Assembly (NCBI GenBank): GCA_014799505.1
Contig: JAAVHV010000011.1
Span: forward strand, 2,137 to 41,697
Length of the DNA: 39,561 nt
Direction: 5' to 3'
From: Clostridiales bacterium
GTDB taxonomy: Bacteria; Bacillota; Clostridia; Oscillospirales; Oscillospiraceae
Notes under the pieces: generated by a model
The model's input: only the letters and a program-made list of their open reading frames with translations
Database searches by the model: none
Told to the model about the DNA's origin: nothing
Shown: positions 24,065 through 31,014 of the stretch, in pieces
Numbering within the stretch: the stretch's first letter is position 1
Layout: each line of letters begins with the position of its first letter
Made by a program: the position numbers and the translations under genes

Positions 24065-24090
24065 GTACAAAGCGCCCCGGCATTTTATGC
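24049..24090. terminator. Hairpin between ilvC and the antisense module
   Basis: A perfect 12-bp stem (CGGGGCGCTTTG / CAAAGCGCCCCG) with loop TCAAGTA. T-rich sequence follows only in the plus direction (GCATTTTATGCTTTT), so it may end the rightward mRNA; it has no T run in the ilvC direction. Confidence 0.55.
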
Positions 24091-24092
24091 TT

Positions 24093-25112
24093 TTAGTTGG
24101 ACGCGGTGTCCAAATCGGAATCCCCGCCCCAGATCATGTTCTTGCGCAGCTCGCCGCCCACGATCTCCATCTGGTGCTTCTTGAGCTGGGCCCGCTTGGA
24201 GTTGAAGAAGGTGCGGCCGTTCTTGTTCTCGGCGATCCATTTGCCGGCGAAGGTGCCGTCCTGGATGTCGGAGAGGACAGCGCGCATACGGGCCTTGGTC
24301 TCCTCGTGGGGGATGACGCGGGGGCCGCTGACGTACTCGCCGAACTCGGCGGTGTCGGAGATGGAGTAGTTCATGGCCGCCACGCCGCCCTTGTTGATGA
24401 GGTCGATGATGAGCTTCATCTCGTGGATACACTCGAAGTAGGCGTTCTCCGGCTCGTAACCGGCCTCCACCAGCACCTCGAAGCCGCAGCGCATCAGATC
24501 CACCACGCCGCCGCACAGCACGGTCTGCTCGCCGAACAGGTCAGTTTCGGTCTCATCGTGGAAGGTGGTCTCCATCACGCCGGCGCGGGCGCCGCCGATG
24601 CCCGCGATGTAGGCCAGGGCGATCTGGTAGGCGTGGCCGGTGGCGTCCTGCTCCACGGCCACCAGGCAGGGCACGCCCTTACCGGCGACGTAGGTGGAGC
24701 GCACGGTGTGGCCGGGGCCCTTGGGGGCGGCCATGAACACGTCCACGCCGGCGGGGGGGACGATCTGCTGGTAGCGGATGTTGAAGCCATGGGCGAAGGC
24801 CAGGGCCTTGCCTTCGGTCATATAGGGGGCGATGTCCTTCTTGTAGACCTCGGCCTGCACCTCGTCGTTGATGAGCATCATCACGATGTCCGCCCACTCG
24901 GCGGCGGCGGGGACGGTCTTGACCGCCAGGCCCGCGGCCTCGGCGTTGGCCCAGTTCTTGGAGCCCTCGCGCAGGCCGACGCACACGTCGCAGCCGGAAT
25001 CCTTCAGGTTCAGCGCGTGGGCGTGGCCCTGGGAGCCGTAGCCGATGATGGCGATCTTCTTGCCCTTCAGGTAGCTCAGGTCGCAGTCCTTCTCGTAGTA
25101 CATTTTTGCCAT
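24093..25112 (-). CDS. ilvC: Ketol-acid reductoisomerase
   Basis: It isomerises and reduces acetolactate, the second step of valine and isoleucine synthesis. It has 339 residues, the short class I form. The cofactor loop is [17 protein letters not shown] (25-41). The catalytic acidic residues lie in the C-terminal knotted helical domain (ETDLFGEQ, and ECIHEMKLI). The ATG at 25112 follows a GAGGAG-type site. It lies downstream of ilvN across 172 bases that hold a palindrome and its own probable promoter. Confidence 0.97.
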   Translation of the reverse strand: MAKMYYEKDCDLSYLKGKKIAIIGYGSQGHAHALNLKDSGCDVCVGLREGSKNWANAEAAGLAVKTVPAAAEWADIVMMLINDEVQAEVYKKDIAPYMTEGKALAFAHGFNIRYQQIVPPAGVDVFMAAPKGPGHTVRSTYVAGKGVPCLVAVEQDATGHAYQIALAYIAGIGGARAGVMETTFHDETETDLFGEQTVLCGGVVDLMRCGFEVLVEAGYEPENAYFECIHEMKLIIDLINKGGVAAMNYSISDTAEFGEYVSGPRVIPHEETKARMRAVLSDIQDGTFAGKWIAENKNGRTFFNSKRAQLKKHQMEIVGGELRKNMIWGGDSDLDTASN

Positions 25113-25169
25113 GGTAAAACACTCCTCATAAAAATATATAAATTAAGCCAATGGATTTGCTTTCTAATC

Positions 25170-25210
25170 ATCATATCACAGCACAAAGGAAAAGAATGAT
25201 AACTGTGATA
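25170..25210 (-). promoter_or_regulatory. Probable ilvC promoter with an inverted repeat
   Basis: The -10 TATGAT (25175-25170) is preceded by TGA (extended -10); the -35 is poor. An 8-bp perfect inverted repeat TATCACAG / CTGTGATA (arms 25174-25181 and 25203-25210) spans the core promoter and could be an operator. The regulator is unknown. Confidence 0.4.
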
Positions 25211-25213
25211 CAA

Positions 25214-25246
25214 TTACAGGATATTCTTGCCCAGGTTGGGATCGTC
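25214..25246 (-). repeat. Degenerate copy of the ilvN 3' end
   Basis: These 33 bases match the last 33 bases of ilvN (25285-25317) at 26 positions, including the stop; both would encode a tail ending LGKNIL. The copy is out of frame with ilvN and has no start. Confidence 0.6.
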
Positions 25247-25283
25247 CAGCGCTCCGCCCCGCAAAGCGGGGCGGAGCGCTGGA
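25245..25283. repeat. Perfect 18-bp palindrome between ilvN and ilvC
   Basis: Arms TCCAGCGCTCCGCCCCGC and its exact complement are separated by AAA. No T run follows on the ilv strand, so it is more likely an mRNA-stabilising or partial termination hairpin than a full terminator. Confidence 0.7.
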
Positions 25284-25284
25284 T

Positions 25285-25845
25285 TTAAAGGATGTTCTTG
25301 CCCAGGTCGAACTCGTCGCGCACCTTGTTGCCGGAGTTGTTGCGGATGGTGGCCTCGCCGCGCTCCAGGGCCACCATGCCGGTGCGCACCAGCTCCAGGA
25401 TGCCGAACTCGGCCAGCAGCTTCTCCAGCGCGTCGTCCTTGGACTCCTGGCCGATGATGGCCAGGGTCAGGCTCTGGGTGGACACGTCGATGATGGACGC
25501 GCGGAAGATGTTGGCGATCTGAATGACCTCGTTGCGCACCTCCCGGCTCTCAGCCTTCACCTTGATGAGCACCAGCTCCCGGCGGATGGACTCTTCCGGC
25601 GGCAGCAGCCGGACGGAGTATACGGAAAACTGCTTGCGCAGCTGGTTGATGATCTGGTTGATCTGCTGCTCCCCGCACAGCAGCTCGATGGTGATGCGGG
25701 ACACCGCCGGGTCGTCGGTGGTGCCCACCGCCAGGGATTCGATGTTGTAGCCCTTCCGGGAGAACAGCCGGGACACCTGGCTGAGTACGCCGGCGGTGTT
25801 CTCCACCAGGACGGACAGGGTATGGCGTTTGATGGTGGTATTCAT
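25285..25845 (-). CDS. ilvN: Acetolactate synthase small (regulatory) subunit
   Basis: This is the regulatory subunit of acetohydroxyacid synthase; it activates IlvB and carries valine feedback inhibition. It has 186 residues. An ACT domain covers about 5-80 (LSVLVENTAGVLSQVSRLFSRKGYNIESL) and a second ACT-like C-terminal domain about 85-165. It follows ilvB with a 15-base gap. Its last 11 codons are echoed out of frame about 70 bases downstream. Confidence 0.96.
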   Translation of the reverse strand: MNTTIKRHTLSVLVENTAGVLSQVSRLFSRKGYNIESLAVGTTDDPAVSRITIELLCGEQQINQIINQLRKQFSVYSVRLLPPEESIRRELVLIKVKAESREVRNEVIQIANIFRASIIDVSTQSLTLAIIGQESKDDALEKLLAEFGILELVRTGMVALERGEATIRNNSGNKVRDEFDLGKNIL

Positions 25846-25860
25846 GGCTTTCTTCCCTCC

Positions 25861-27570
25861 TTAATGCAGCAGGAAATCGGTGACAGGGGTGCCGCCGCCC
25901 ACCATGGGGTGAACCATGGCGTCGATGTCGATGGCGCAGTCGATGACGCAGCCGCAGCCCGCCTCCAGGGCCTGCTGGAAGGCTGCCTTAAACTCTTCCT
26001 GGTTCTTGGCCTTAAAGCCCTTCAAGCCGTAGGCCTCTGCCAGCTTGACGAAGTCGGGTCCCCGATCCAGGGTGGTCTGGGAGAACCGCTTGCCGTAGAT
26101 CAGGTTCTGCCACTGGCGAACCATGCCCAGGGTGCGGTTGTCGAAGATGACGGTGATGACGGGGATGTTGTAGTGCTCCACCGTGGCCAGCTCGTGGCAG
26201 TTCATGCGGAAGCAGCCATCCCCGGTACAGTGAACCACCACCTTGTCCGGATTGCCCACTTTCGCGCCCATGGCGGCCCCCAGGCCGAAGCCCATGGTGC
26301 CGAAGCCGCCGCTGGTCAAGAGCTGGCCGGGCCGGGAGAAGTGGTAATACTGGCAGGACCACATCTGGTGCTGGCCCACATCGGTGGCGATGATGGCGTC
26401 GCCGCCGGTCAGGTCGGAAATCGTCTCCAAAATCTCGTGGGCGTGGAGGATGTTGTCCTTTTTCAGCGGCAGCTCCTTGCGGGCAAACACCTGGGCCTTC
26501 CAGGCGGTGTAGTCGTGGGGCTCCAGCTTGGCGTTCAGAAGCTCCAGCACCCGGCGGGCGTCGCCGATGATGTGGTGGTAGGTTTGGACGTTCTTGTCGA
26601 TCTCCGCCCGGTCGATGTCGATGTGGACGATCTTAGCGTTTTTGGCAAAGGAGGGGGGATCGGTGGCCACTCGGTCGGAGAAGCGGCAGCCGATGGCGAT
26701 GAGCAGATCGCACTCGGCGGTGGCCATGTTGGAGGCGTGGGAGCCGTGCATCCCCACCATGCCGGTGAACAGGGGGTGGTCGCCGGGGCAGGCCCCGCCG
26801 CCCATGATGGTGGAGCCCACGGGGGCGTCCAGCGTCTCCATGAACTTGCGGAATTCGGGCACCGCGCCCTTGGAGCGGATCACACCGCCCCCCACCAGCA
26901 CCATGGGCCGCTGGGACTGGGAGATGAGCTCCAGCAGCTTGTCGATGTCCTCCCGGTTAGGCTCGGGGTTTTTCAGATCCCGGTTGGAGCGGCGCAGCAG
27001 GGTGGCCAGCCGCCCATGGTTGGGGTGTTCGGACACGGGGAGGTATTCGTACTCGCCCTCGATGGCGGTGACATTTTTGGCGATGTCCACCAGCACCGGG
27101 CCGGGACGGCCGGAGCGGGCGATGGCAAAGGCTTCCCGGATGACGTCGGCCAGTTCGTTCACGTCTTTCACCAGGAAATTGCATTTGGTGATGGGCATGG
27201 TGATGCCGGTGATGTCCACCTCCTGGAAGGAGTCCTTGCCGATGAGGTTCTCGCTGACATTGCAGGTGATGAACACCACGGGGGAGGAGTCGTAGTAGGC
27301 GGTGGCGATGCCGGTGACCAGATTGGTGGCACCGGGGCCGGAGGTGGCGAAGCACACCCCCACCTTGCCGGTGGAGCGGGCGTAGCCGTCGGCGGCGTGG
27401 GACGCGCCCTGCTCATGGGCGGTGAGGTAATGGTGGATCTTCTGGTTGTATCCGTGGAGCTCGAACTCGTCGTAGATGTTCAAAATTGTGCCGCCGGGAT
27501 AGCCGAATACCGTGTCCACGCCCTGCTCCAGCAGGCACTCCATTACGATCTGGGATCCTCTCATCAACAT
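25861..27570 (-). CDS. ilvB: Acetolactate synthase large (catalytic) subunit
   Basis: This thiamine-diphosphate and FAD enzyme makes acetolactate or acetohydroxybutyrate, the first common step of branched-chain amino acid synthesis. The ATG at 27570 follows AAGGAGG and gives 569 residues. The active-site glutamate lies in AHEQGA; the thiamine diphosphate motif includes GDGCFRMN and a downstream Asn. The frame stays open upstream through the leader to an ATG at 27660, but that part coincides with a terminator hairpin and is best read as leader. It starts the ilvB-ilvN pair. Confidence 0.96.
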   Translation of the reverse strand: MLMRGSQIVMECLLEQGVDTVFGYPGGTILNIYDEFELHGYNQKIHHYLTAHEQGASHAADGYARSTGKVGVCFATSGPGATNLVTGIATAYYDSSPVVFITCNVSENLIGKDSFQEVDITGITMPITKCNFLVKDVNELADVIREAFAIARSGRPGPVLVDIAKNVTAIEGEYEYLPVSEHPNHGRLATLLRRSNRDLKNPEPNREDIDKLLELISQSQRPMVLVGGGVIRSKGAVPEFRKFMETLDAPVGSTIMGGGACPGDHPLFTGMVGMHGSHASNMATAECDLLIAIGCRFSDRVATDPPSFAKNAKIVHIDIDRAEIDKNVQTYHHIIGDARRVLELLNAKLEPHDYTAWKAQVFARKELPLKKDNILHAHEILETISDLTGGDAIIATDVGQHQMWSCQYYHFSRPGQLLTSGGFGTMGFGLGAAMGAKVGNPDKVVVHCTGDGCFRMNCHELATVEHYNIPVITVIFDNRTLGMVRQWQNLIYGKRFSQTTLDRGPDFVKLAEAYGLKGFKAKNQEEFKAAFQQALEAGCGCVIDCAIDIDAMVHPMVGGGTPVTDFLLH

Positions 27571-27596
27571 AATTGGGATGACCTCCTTAAAACCAC

Positions 27597-27673
27597 AAAA
27601 AAGCACAGCCGCGCCCAACACAGGACGAAACCGTGCTTCGCGGTACATTTGAAAACACATATTTGCGCGTATT
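27597..27673 (-). promoter_or_regulatory. ilvB leader with attenuator terminator, T-box-like 3' end
   Basis: Between the promoter and ilvB lies an intrinsic terminator: AAGCACGGT (27638-27630), an inner CGTCC / GGGCG stem, GGCTGTGCTT (27610-27601) and a T6 run (27602-27597). Just before it is TACCGCG (27645-27639), followed by CGTCC, the same order as the 3' part of a T-box. The TGG of the tRNA-binding bulge and all of stem I are absent. Control by attenuation is likely; the sensor is not visible. Confidence 0.6.
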
Positions 27674-27679
27674 GAGGTT

Positions 27680-27708
27680 ATCATAATGCTTTTAAAAGGG
27701 TTTGTCAA
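27680..27708 (-). promoter_or_regulatory. Consensus sigma-A promoter for ilvB-ilvN
   Basis: TTGACA (27708-27703) and TATGAT (27685-27680) are 17 bases apart; predicted start near 27673, giving a leader of about 100 bases. Confidence 0.8.
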
Positions 27709-27792
27709 TGTAAAATGCCCGCCAGTCCGCAAATTTCGCCACCCAGACGAAGAAAGGGGACTTTTGCGCCTTGATTTATGCCGTTTTGTCAA

Positions 27793-27824
27793 GAAGCGGG
27801 AAGGGCAAAAGCCCTTCCCGCTTC
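27793..27824 (-). terminator. Terminator after the DUF1540 gene
   Basis: Perfect 14-bp stem GAAGCGGGAAGGGC / GCCCTTCCCGCTTC with a four-base loop; only a short T run follows. Confidence 0.65.
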
Positions 27825-27836
27825 TCAGCTCATTGT

Positions 27837-28022
27837 TTAGTTACAGCCGCAGCTGGTGCCGTGGTCGCCCAGCTTGAAGGACGCGCACTCGGTCTCCTGG
27901 CAGTTGCACACGCTGTTCTGGCAGTGGCCCACCTGGATCTCGTTCAGGGTGCAGCGCTGATCCTTGTGGTGGGCGCAGCTGTTCACAGTGCACTTGATGC
28001 TGGGATTGGTCTGGTCAAACAT
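27837..28022 (-). CDS. DUF1540 domain protein
   Basis: This small cysteine-rich protein of 61 residues is common in spore-forming Clostridia and has no established biochemical role. The ATG at 28022 follows AAGGAGG. Cysteines are spaced as in DUF1540 (IKCTVNSCAHH, QRCTL, HCQNSVCNC, TECASF), ending with a CGC pair; a metal site is likely from the spacing but is inference. It follows the membrane protein gene by about 65 bases on the same strand. Confidence 0.85.
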   Translation of the reverse strand: MFDQTNPSIKCTVNSCAHHKDQRCTLNEIQVGHCQNSVCNCQETECASFKLGDHGTSCGCN

Positions 28023-28088
28023 GGTCGTTTCCTCCTTGTATCCTGATGTTTCGAATACCAAGAGGAGTATGCCCGAAGGCGGCGGGCA

Positions 28089-28985
28089 TTATTCAGGCTT
28101 TTCGCCTGAGGCCGCGGCCTGCTCGCAGCTGTCCGAAGTGGGCTTTTCCTGAGCCGCTTCCGCCTGAACGGTGGGTTTGCGCTGGAGGCGGGGGATGAAC
28201 CGGGTGACAAAATTCCCCTTGCCCCGGCCTTGCACATAGAAGTAGCCGATGGTGGAGAACACCACCGCGCCGATGAAGTTGACGAACAGATCCTTCATGG
28301 TGTCGATGATACCCACGTCCAGGTAGCCGCCCAGGCCCAGCGGCTGCTGGGTGCCGTCCTCCAGAACCAGGATGATGTCCTGAATGCCCTTGACCGCCAC
28401 GGCGTTGGTGCCGTGGCTGGGATCCAGGTTGACAGTGGAAATGGTGTTGACAATGGTGTCCTTCTGCATATCAAACAGCAGGAACTGATCCATGGAGAAC
28501 TCGAAGAACTCCCACAGTACGCCGATGGTCATAGAGAAGCAGAAGGCCACCACCGCCATGAAGAAGGGGGACAGGTGGAGGGACACTTTTTCCTCCCGGT
28601 TGAGGATATCCACCAGGGCGAAGCCGATGGCGGCGCAGAGGAAGCCGTTCATGGTGTGGAGCATGGTGTCCCAGAAGGGGAATTCAATGTAGTAGTCCCG
28701 GATCTCGCCCAGAATTTCAGCGGCATAGATGAACAGGAGGATGATGATCTCCAGCGTGTCCGGCAGATCGATGTGCAGCCGCCGCTCGAAAGCGGAGGGC
28801 AGCATGAACAGCACCAGGGTGAGCACACACAGCGAGACATTCTCATAGTTCTGGTTGAAGAACTGGGCGACCAGCATGCCTACCACCGACAGCCGCAGCA
28901 CAAAGTAGACGGTATAGACCAATTTTTTGTTTTCTATATGCCGCCACTCGTGGCCGACAGGCTTCTTCTTTTCTTGCTTTGGCAT
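28089..28985 (-). CDS. Six-helix membrane protein (YjdF/DUF2238-like)
   Basis: This 298-residue inner-membrane protein has unknown role. About six hydrophobic segments are visible (near residues 23-42, 51-64, 78-93, 108-127, 138-160 and 236-255). The block FWDTMLHTMNGFLCAAIGF and the later VLWEFFEFSMDQ resemble the YjdF/DUF2238 membrane family; I recall this from the motif and could not check it. Between helices 5 and 6 a loop of about 75 residues is predicted outside the membrane. The C-terminus (255-298) is basic then acidic and looks disordered. Confidence 0.65.
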   Translation of the reverse strand: MPKQEKKKPVGHEWRHIENKKLVYTVYFVLRLSVVGMLVAQFFNQNYENVSLCVLTLVLFMLPSAFERRLHIDLPDTLEIIILLFIYAAEILGEIRDYYIEFPFWDTMLHTMNGFLCAAIGFALVDILNREEKVSLHLSPFFMAVVAFCFSMTIGVLWEFFEFSMDQFLLFDMQKDTIVNTISTVNLDPSHGTNAVAVKGIQDIILVLEDGTQQPLGLGGYLDVGIIDTMKDLFVNFIGAVVFSTIGYFYVQGRGKGNFVTRFIPRLQRKPTVQAEAAQEKPTSDSCEQAAASGEKPE

Positions 28986-29089
28986 GATGTACTCCTTTCC
29001 TTTTTCCTATACGGTTGGCTGGTTTTGTCAATGAAACAATGTCAGTCCGCGCCCCTTGGCGCATAGTATGTTGCTGGAGGTGATTTTTG

Positions 29090-29302
29090 ATGGATTTACG
29101 TAACAATCAGATCACGCTGGGTGAGCTGTGGGACGACCCGAAGAGCCGGGCGGTGTTCCAGAAGCGCATTCCCATGCTGGCCAAGCACCCGGTGAAGGGA
29201 GCCGCCCGGACAGTGACCCTGGAGCAGCTGCGGGATTTCATGGCCGGCTGGGTGCCGGGCATGATGATCAACGGCGTCATGTCGGATCTGAAAAAGCTGT
29301 GA
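29090..29302 (+). CDS. Small protein of unknown function
   Basis: This is a 70-residue soluble protein that I do not assign. The ATG at 29090 follows GGAGGTGA at good spacing, and codon use matches neighbours. The sequence ITLGELWDDPKSRAVFQKRIP, with a later TLEQLRDF, looks like a short helical module; I have the impression that similar modules occur at the C-termini of larger clostridial enzymes, which is unverified. It stands alone and ends at a strong bidirectional terminator. Confidence 0.65.
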   Translation: MDLRNNQITLGELWDDPKSRAVFQKRIPMLAKHPVKGAARTVTLEQLRDFMAGWVPGMMINGVMSDLKKL

Positions 29303-29335
29303 CGTTACATCTGGGATAGTATAGGATACCATACC

Positions 29336-29376
29336 AAAAAACGGCCCCGCTGTCAATTGACAGGGGGCCGTTTTTT
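29336..29376. terminator. Strong bidirectional terminator
   Basis: AAAAAACGGCCCC and GGGGCCGTTTTTT flank an inner CTGTCAA / TTGACAG palindrome, with T runs in both directions, between convergent genes. Confidence 0.9.
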
Positions 29377-29381
29377 GAAAT

Positions 29382-30227
29382 TCAGCGCCGCTCCGCGATC
29401 CTCCGTCCGGTGGGGGTGGCGGCAAGACCTCCCTGGCCGGTCTCCCGCAGGGAGGAGGGCAGGGCGCGGCCCACCGCGCCCATGGCGTCGATGACCTCGT
29501 CACAGGGGATGCCGCCCTCCAGCCCCGCCAGGGCCATGTCCGCGCAGGACAGGGCGTTTACCGCGCCCATAACGTTGCGCTTCACGCAGGGTACCTCCAC
29601 CAGTCCGGCCACCGGGTCGCACACCAGCCCCAGCACGTTTTGCAGAGCCATGGCGCAGGCGGCGGCCATCTGGCTGGGGTTGCCGCCCCGGGCATGAACC
29701 AATGCGGCGGCGGCCATGCCGGAGGCGGAGCCCACCTCCGCCTGACAGCCTCCCTCCGCCCCGGAGATTGAGGCGCGGGTGGCGATGACCTGCCCAAACC
29801 CGGCGGCCACATAGAGGCACTGCACCATTGTCTCGTCAGCCAGCCCGTCCTTGTGCTGGAGGGGGATGAGCACCGCGGGCAGCACCCCGCAGGCCCCGGC
29901 AGTGGGGGCGGCCACGATGCGGCCCATGCAGGCGTTTTGCTCCCCCATTTTCAAGGCGGTGGCGATCACCTCTTGGATAAACGGCCCGCAGATGGCGTTG
30001 GCGTAGGCGGCCATCTGCGCCCCCTGCCCGCCGGACAGCCCGCAGGGAGAGCGGCGGGTGGGGTCGTAGTCCAGCACGGACTGCTTCATGGTCTGCCACA
30101 GCTTGCCCATACGGGCCTGACTGGCCTCGGGGTCTGCGTCCCGATCCTGGCAGTCATCCTCCAAAACGGCCTGCCACAGCGGTTTTTCCGCCGACGCGGA
30201 CAACAGCGCTTCCACAGAACCAAACAT
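29382..30227 (-). CDS. sdaAA: L-serine dehydratase, alpha subunit
   Basis: This is the iron-sulfur catalytic subunit that converts L-serine to pyruvate and ammonia. It has 281 residues. Conserved cysteines for the [4Fe-4S] cluster are in TAGACGVLPA, VCDPVAG and VPCVKRN, and the substrate loop resembles PCGLSGGQG. The domain ends with the AATPTGRRIAER tail common to the family. It follows sdaAB by two bases, forming the two-gene serine dehydratase unit. Confidence 0.95.
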   Translation of the reverse strand: MFGSVEALLSASAEKPLWQAVLEDDCQDRDADPEASQARMGKLWQTMKQSVLDYDPTRRSPCGLSGGQGAQMAAYANAICGPFIQEVIATALKMGEQNACMGRIVAAPTAGACGVLPAVLIPLQHKDGLADETMVQCLYVAAGFGQVIATRASISGAEGGCQAEVGSASGMAAAALVHARGGNPSQMAAACAMALQNVLGLVCDPVAGLVEVPCVKRNVMGAVNALSCADMALAGLEGGIPCDEVIDAMGAVGRALPSSLRETGQGGLAATPTGRRIAERR

Positions 30228-30229
30228 AA

Positions 30230-30895
30230 TCAGCCCTCCTCCAGATTCAGATAGATGCAGCGCACCACGCCGCCCAACAGCTGGATATCGTCAATGATTT
30301 CCTGGCTCAGCGGCTGGTCGCACTCCAGAACCATGACGGACAAGCCCTGACGGCGATCCCGGTAGAGCTGCATGGTGGCGATATTCACCGCCCGGCGGGC
30401 CAGGCAGTAGCTCACCTCGGATACGATGCCGGGCTTGTCCTGATTGCGGATAATAAGGGTGGGCATATCGCCGGAAAAGGTGGCCGCCATGCCGTCGATG
30501 GAGTTGACCCGGATGCGCCCGCCGCCCAGGGAGGAGGCGTTGACCACCACGGTGCGGCCCCGCTCGCCGATGAGGGTCATGACGGCGGTGTTGGGATGGG
30601 CGTCCCGCAGATCCACGGTCTGGATATGCACCTCCATCCGGGCTTCGCGGGCCAGCTGGAAGCTGCGGGGGATGTTGGGATCGTCTGGCTTCATGGCCAG
30701 CAGGCCGGCCACAATTGCCTTGTCGGTGCCGTGGCCCGCGCCGGTGGCGGCAAAGGAGCCATGCAGGGCAATGTTGGCCCGGGCGGGCTGGAACCCCAGC
30801 AGCTTCCGGGCCACATAGCCCATCCGGGCGGCCCCGGCGGTGTGGGATGAGGAAGGACCCACCATGATGGGGCCCATAATGTCAAAAATGTTCAA
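30230..30895 (-). CDS. sdaAB: L-serine dehydratase, beta subunit
   Basis: This is the regulatory/partner subunit of iron-sulfur L-serine dehydratase, 221 residues. The N-terminal domain has GPIMVGPSSSHTAGAARMG (8-26), and an ACT domain is at the C-terminus (DKPGIVSEVSYCLARR onward, about 153-220) that may bind serine. The start is TTG at 30895 with a G-rich site (GAGGGGG) upstream. A clear promoter precedes it. Confidence 0.94.
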   Translation of the reverse strand: MNIFDIMGPIMVGPSSSHTAGAARMGYVARKLLGFQPARANIALHGSFAATGAGHGTDKAIVAGLLAMKPDDPNIPRSFQLAREARMEVHIQTVDLRDAHPNTAVMTLIGERGRTVVVNASSLGGGRIRVNSIDGMAATFSGDMPTLIIRNQDKPGIVSEVSYCLARRAVNIATMQLYRDRRQGLSVMVLECDQPLSQEIIDDIQLLGGVVRCIYLNLEEG

Positions 30896-30931
30896 AAAAA
30901 TGCCCCCTCACAAAGCTTTATTATGATGCTA

Positions 30932-30960
30932 ATTATAACACGTTATCCCGTCTTCCGCAA
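30932..30960 (-). promoter_or_regulatory. Promoter for sdaAB-sdaAA
   Basis: TTGCGG (30960-30955) and a perfect TATAAT (30937-30932) are 17 bases apart. Confidence 0.7.
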
Positions 30961-30969
30961 GCGGTGAAG

Positions 30970-31005
30970 CAAAAAGCTGTGGCCCGGGATTTGATTCCCG
31001 GGCCA
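30970..31005 (-). terminator. Terminator after pyk
   Basis: Stem TGGCCCGGGA / TCCCGGGCCA with a six-base loop, followed on the minus strand by CAGCTTTTTGC. Confidence 0.8.
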
Positions 31006-31014
31006 TAGATGGAT

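Noticed and set aside
27573-27660. N-terminal extension of IlvB from ATG 27660
   Set aside because: It coincides with the attenuator hairpin and lacks a ribosome site, while ATG 27570 has AAGGAGG. Kept only as a possible regulatory reading.
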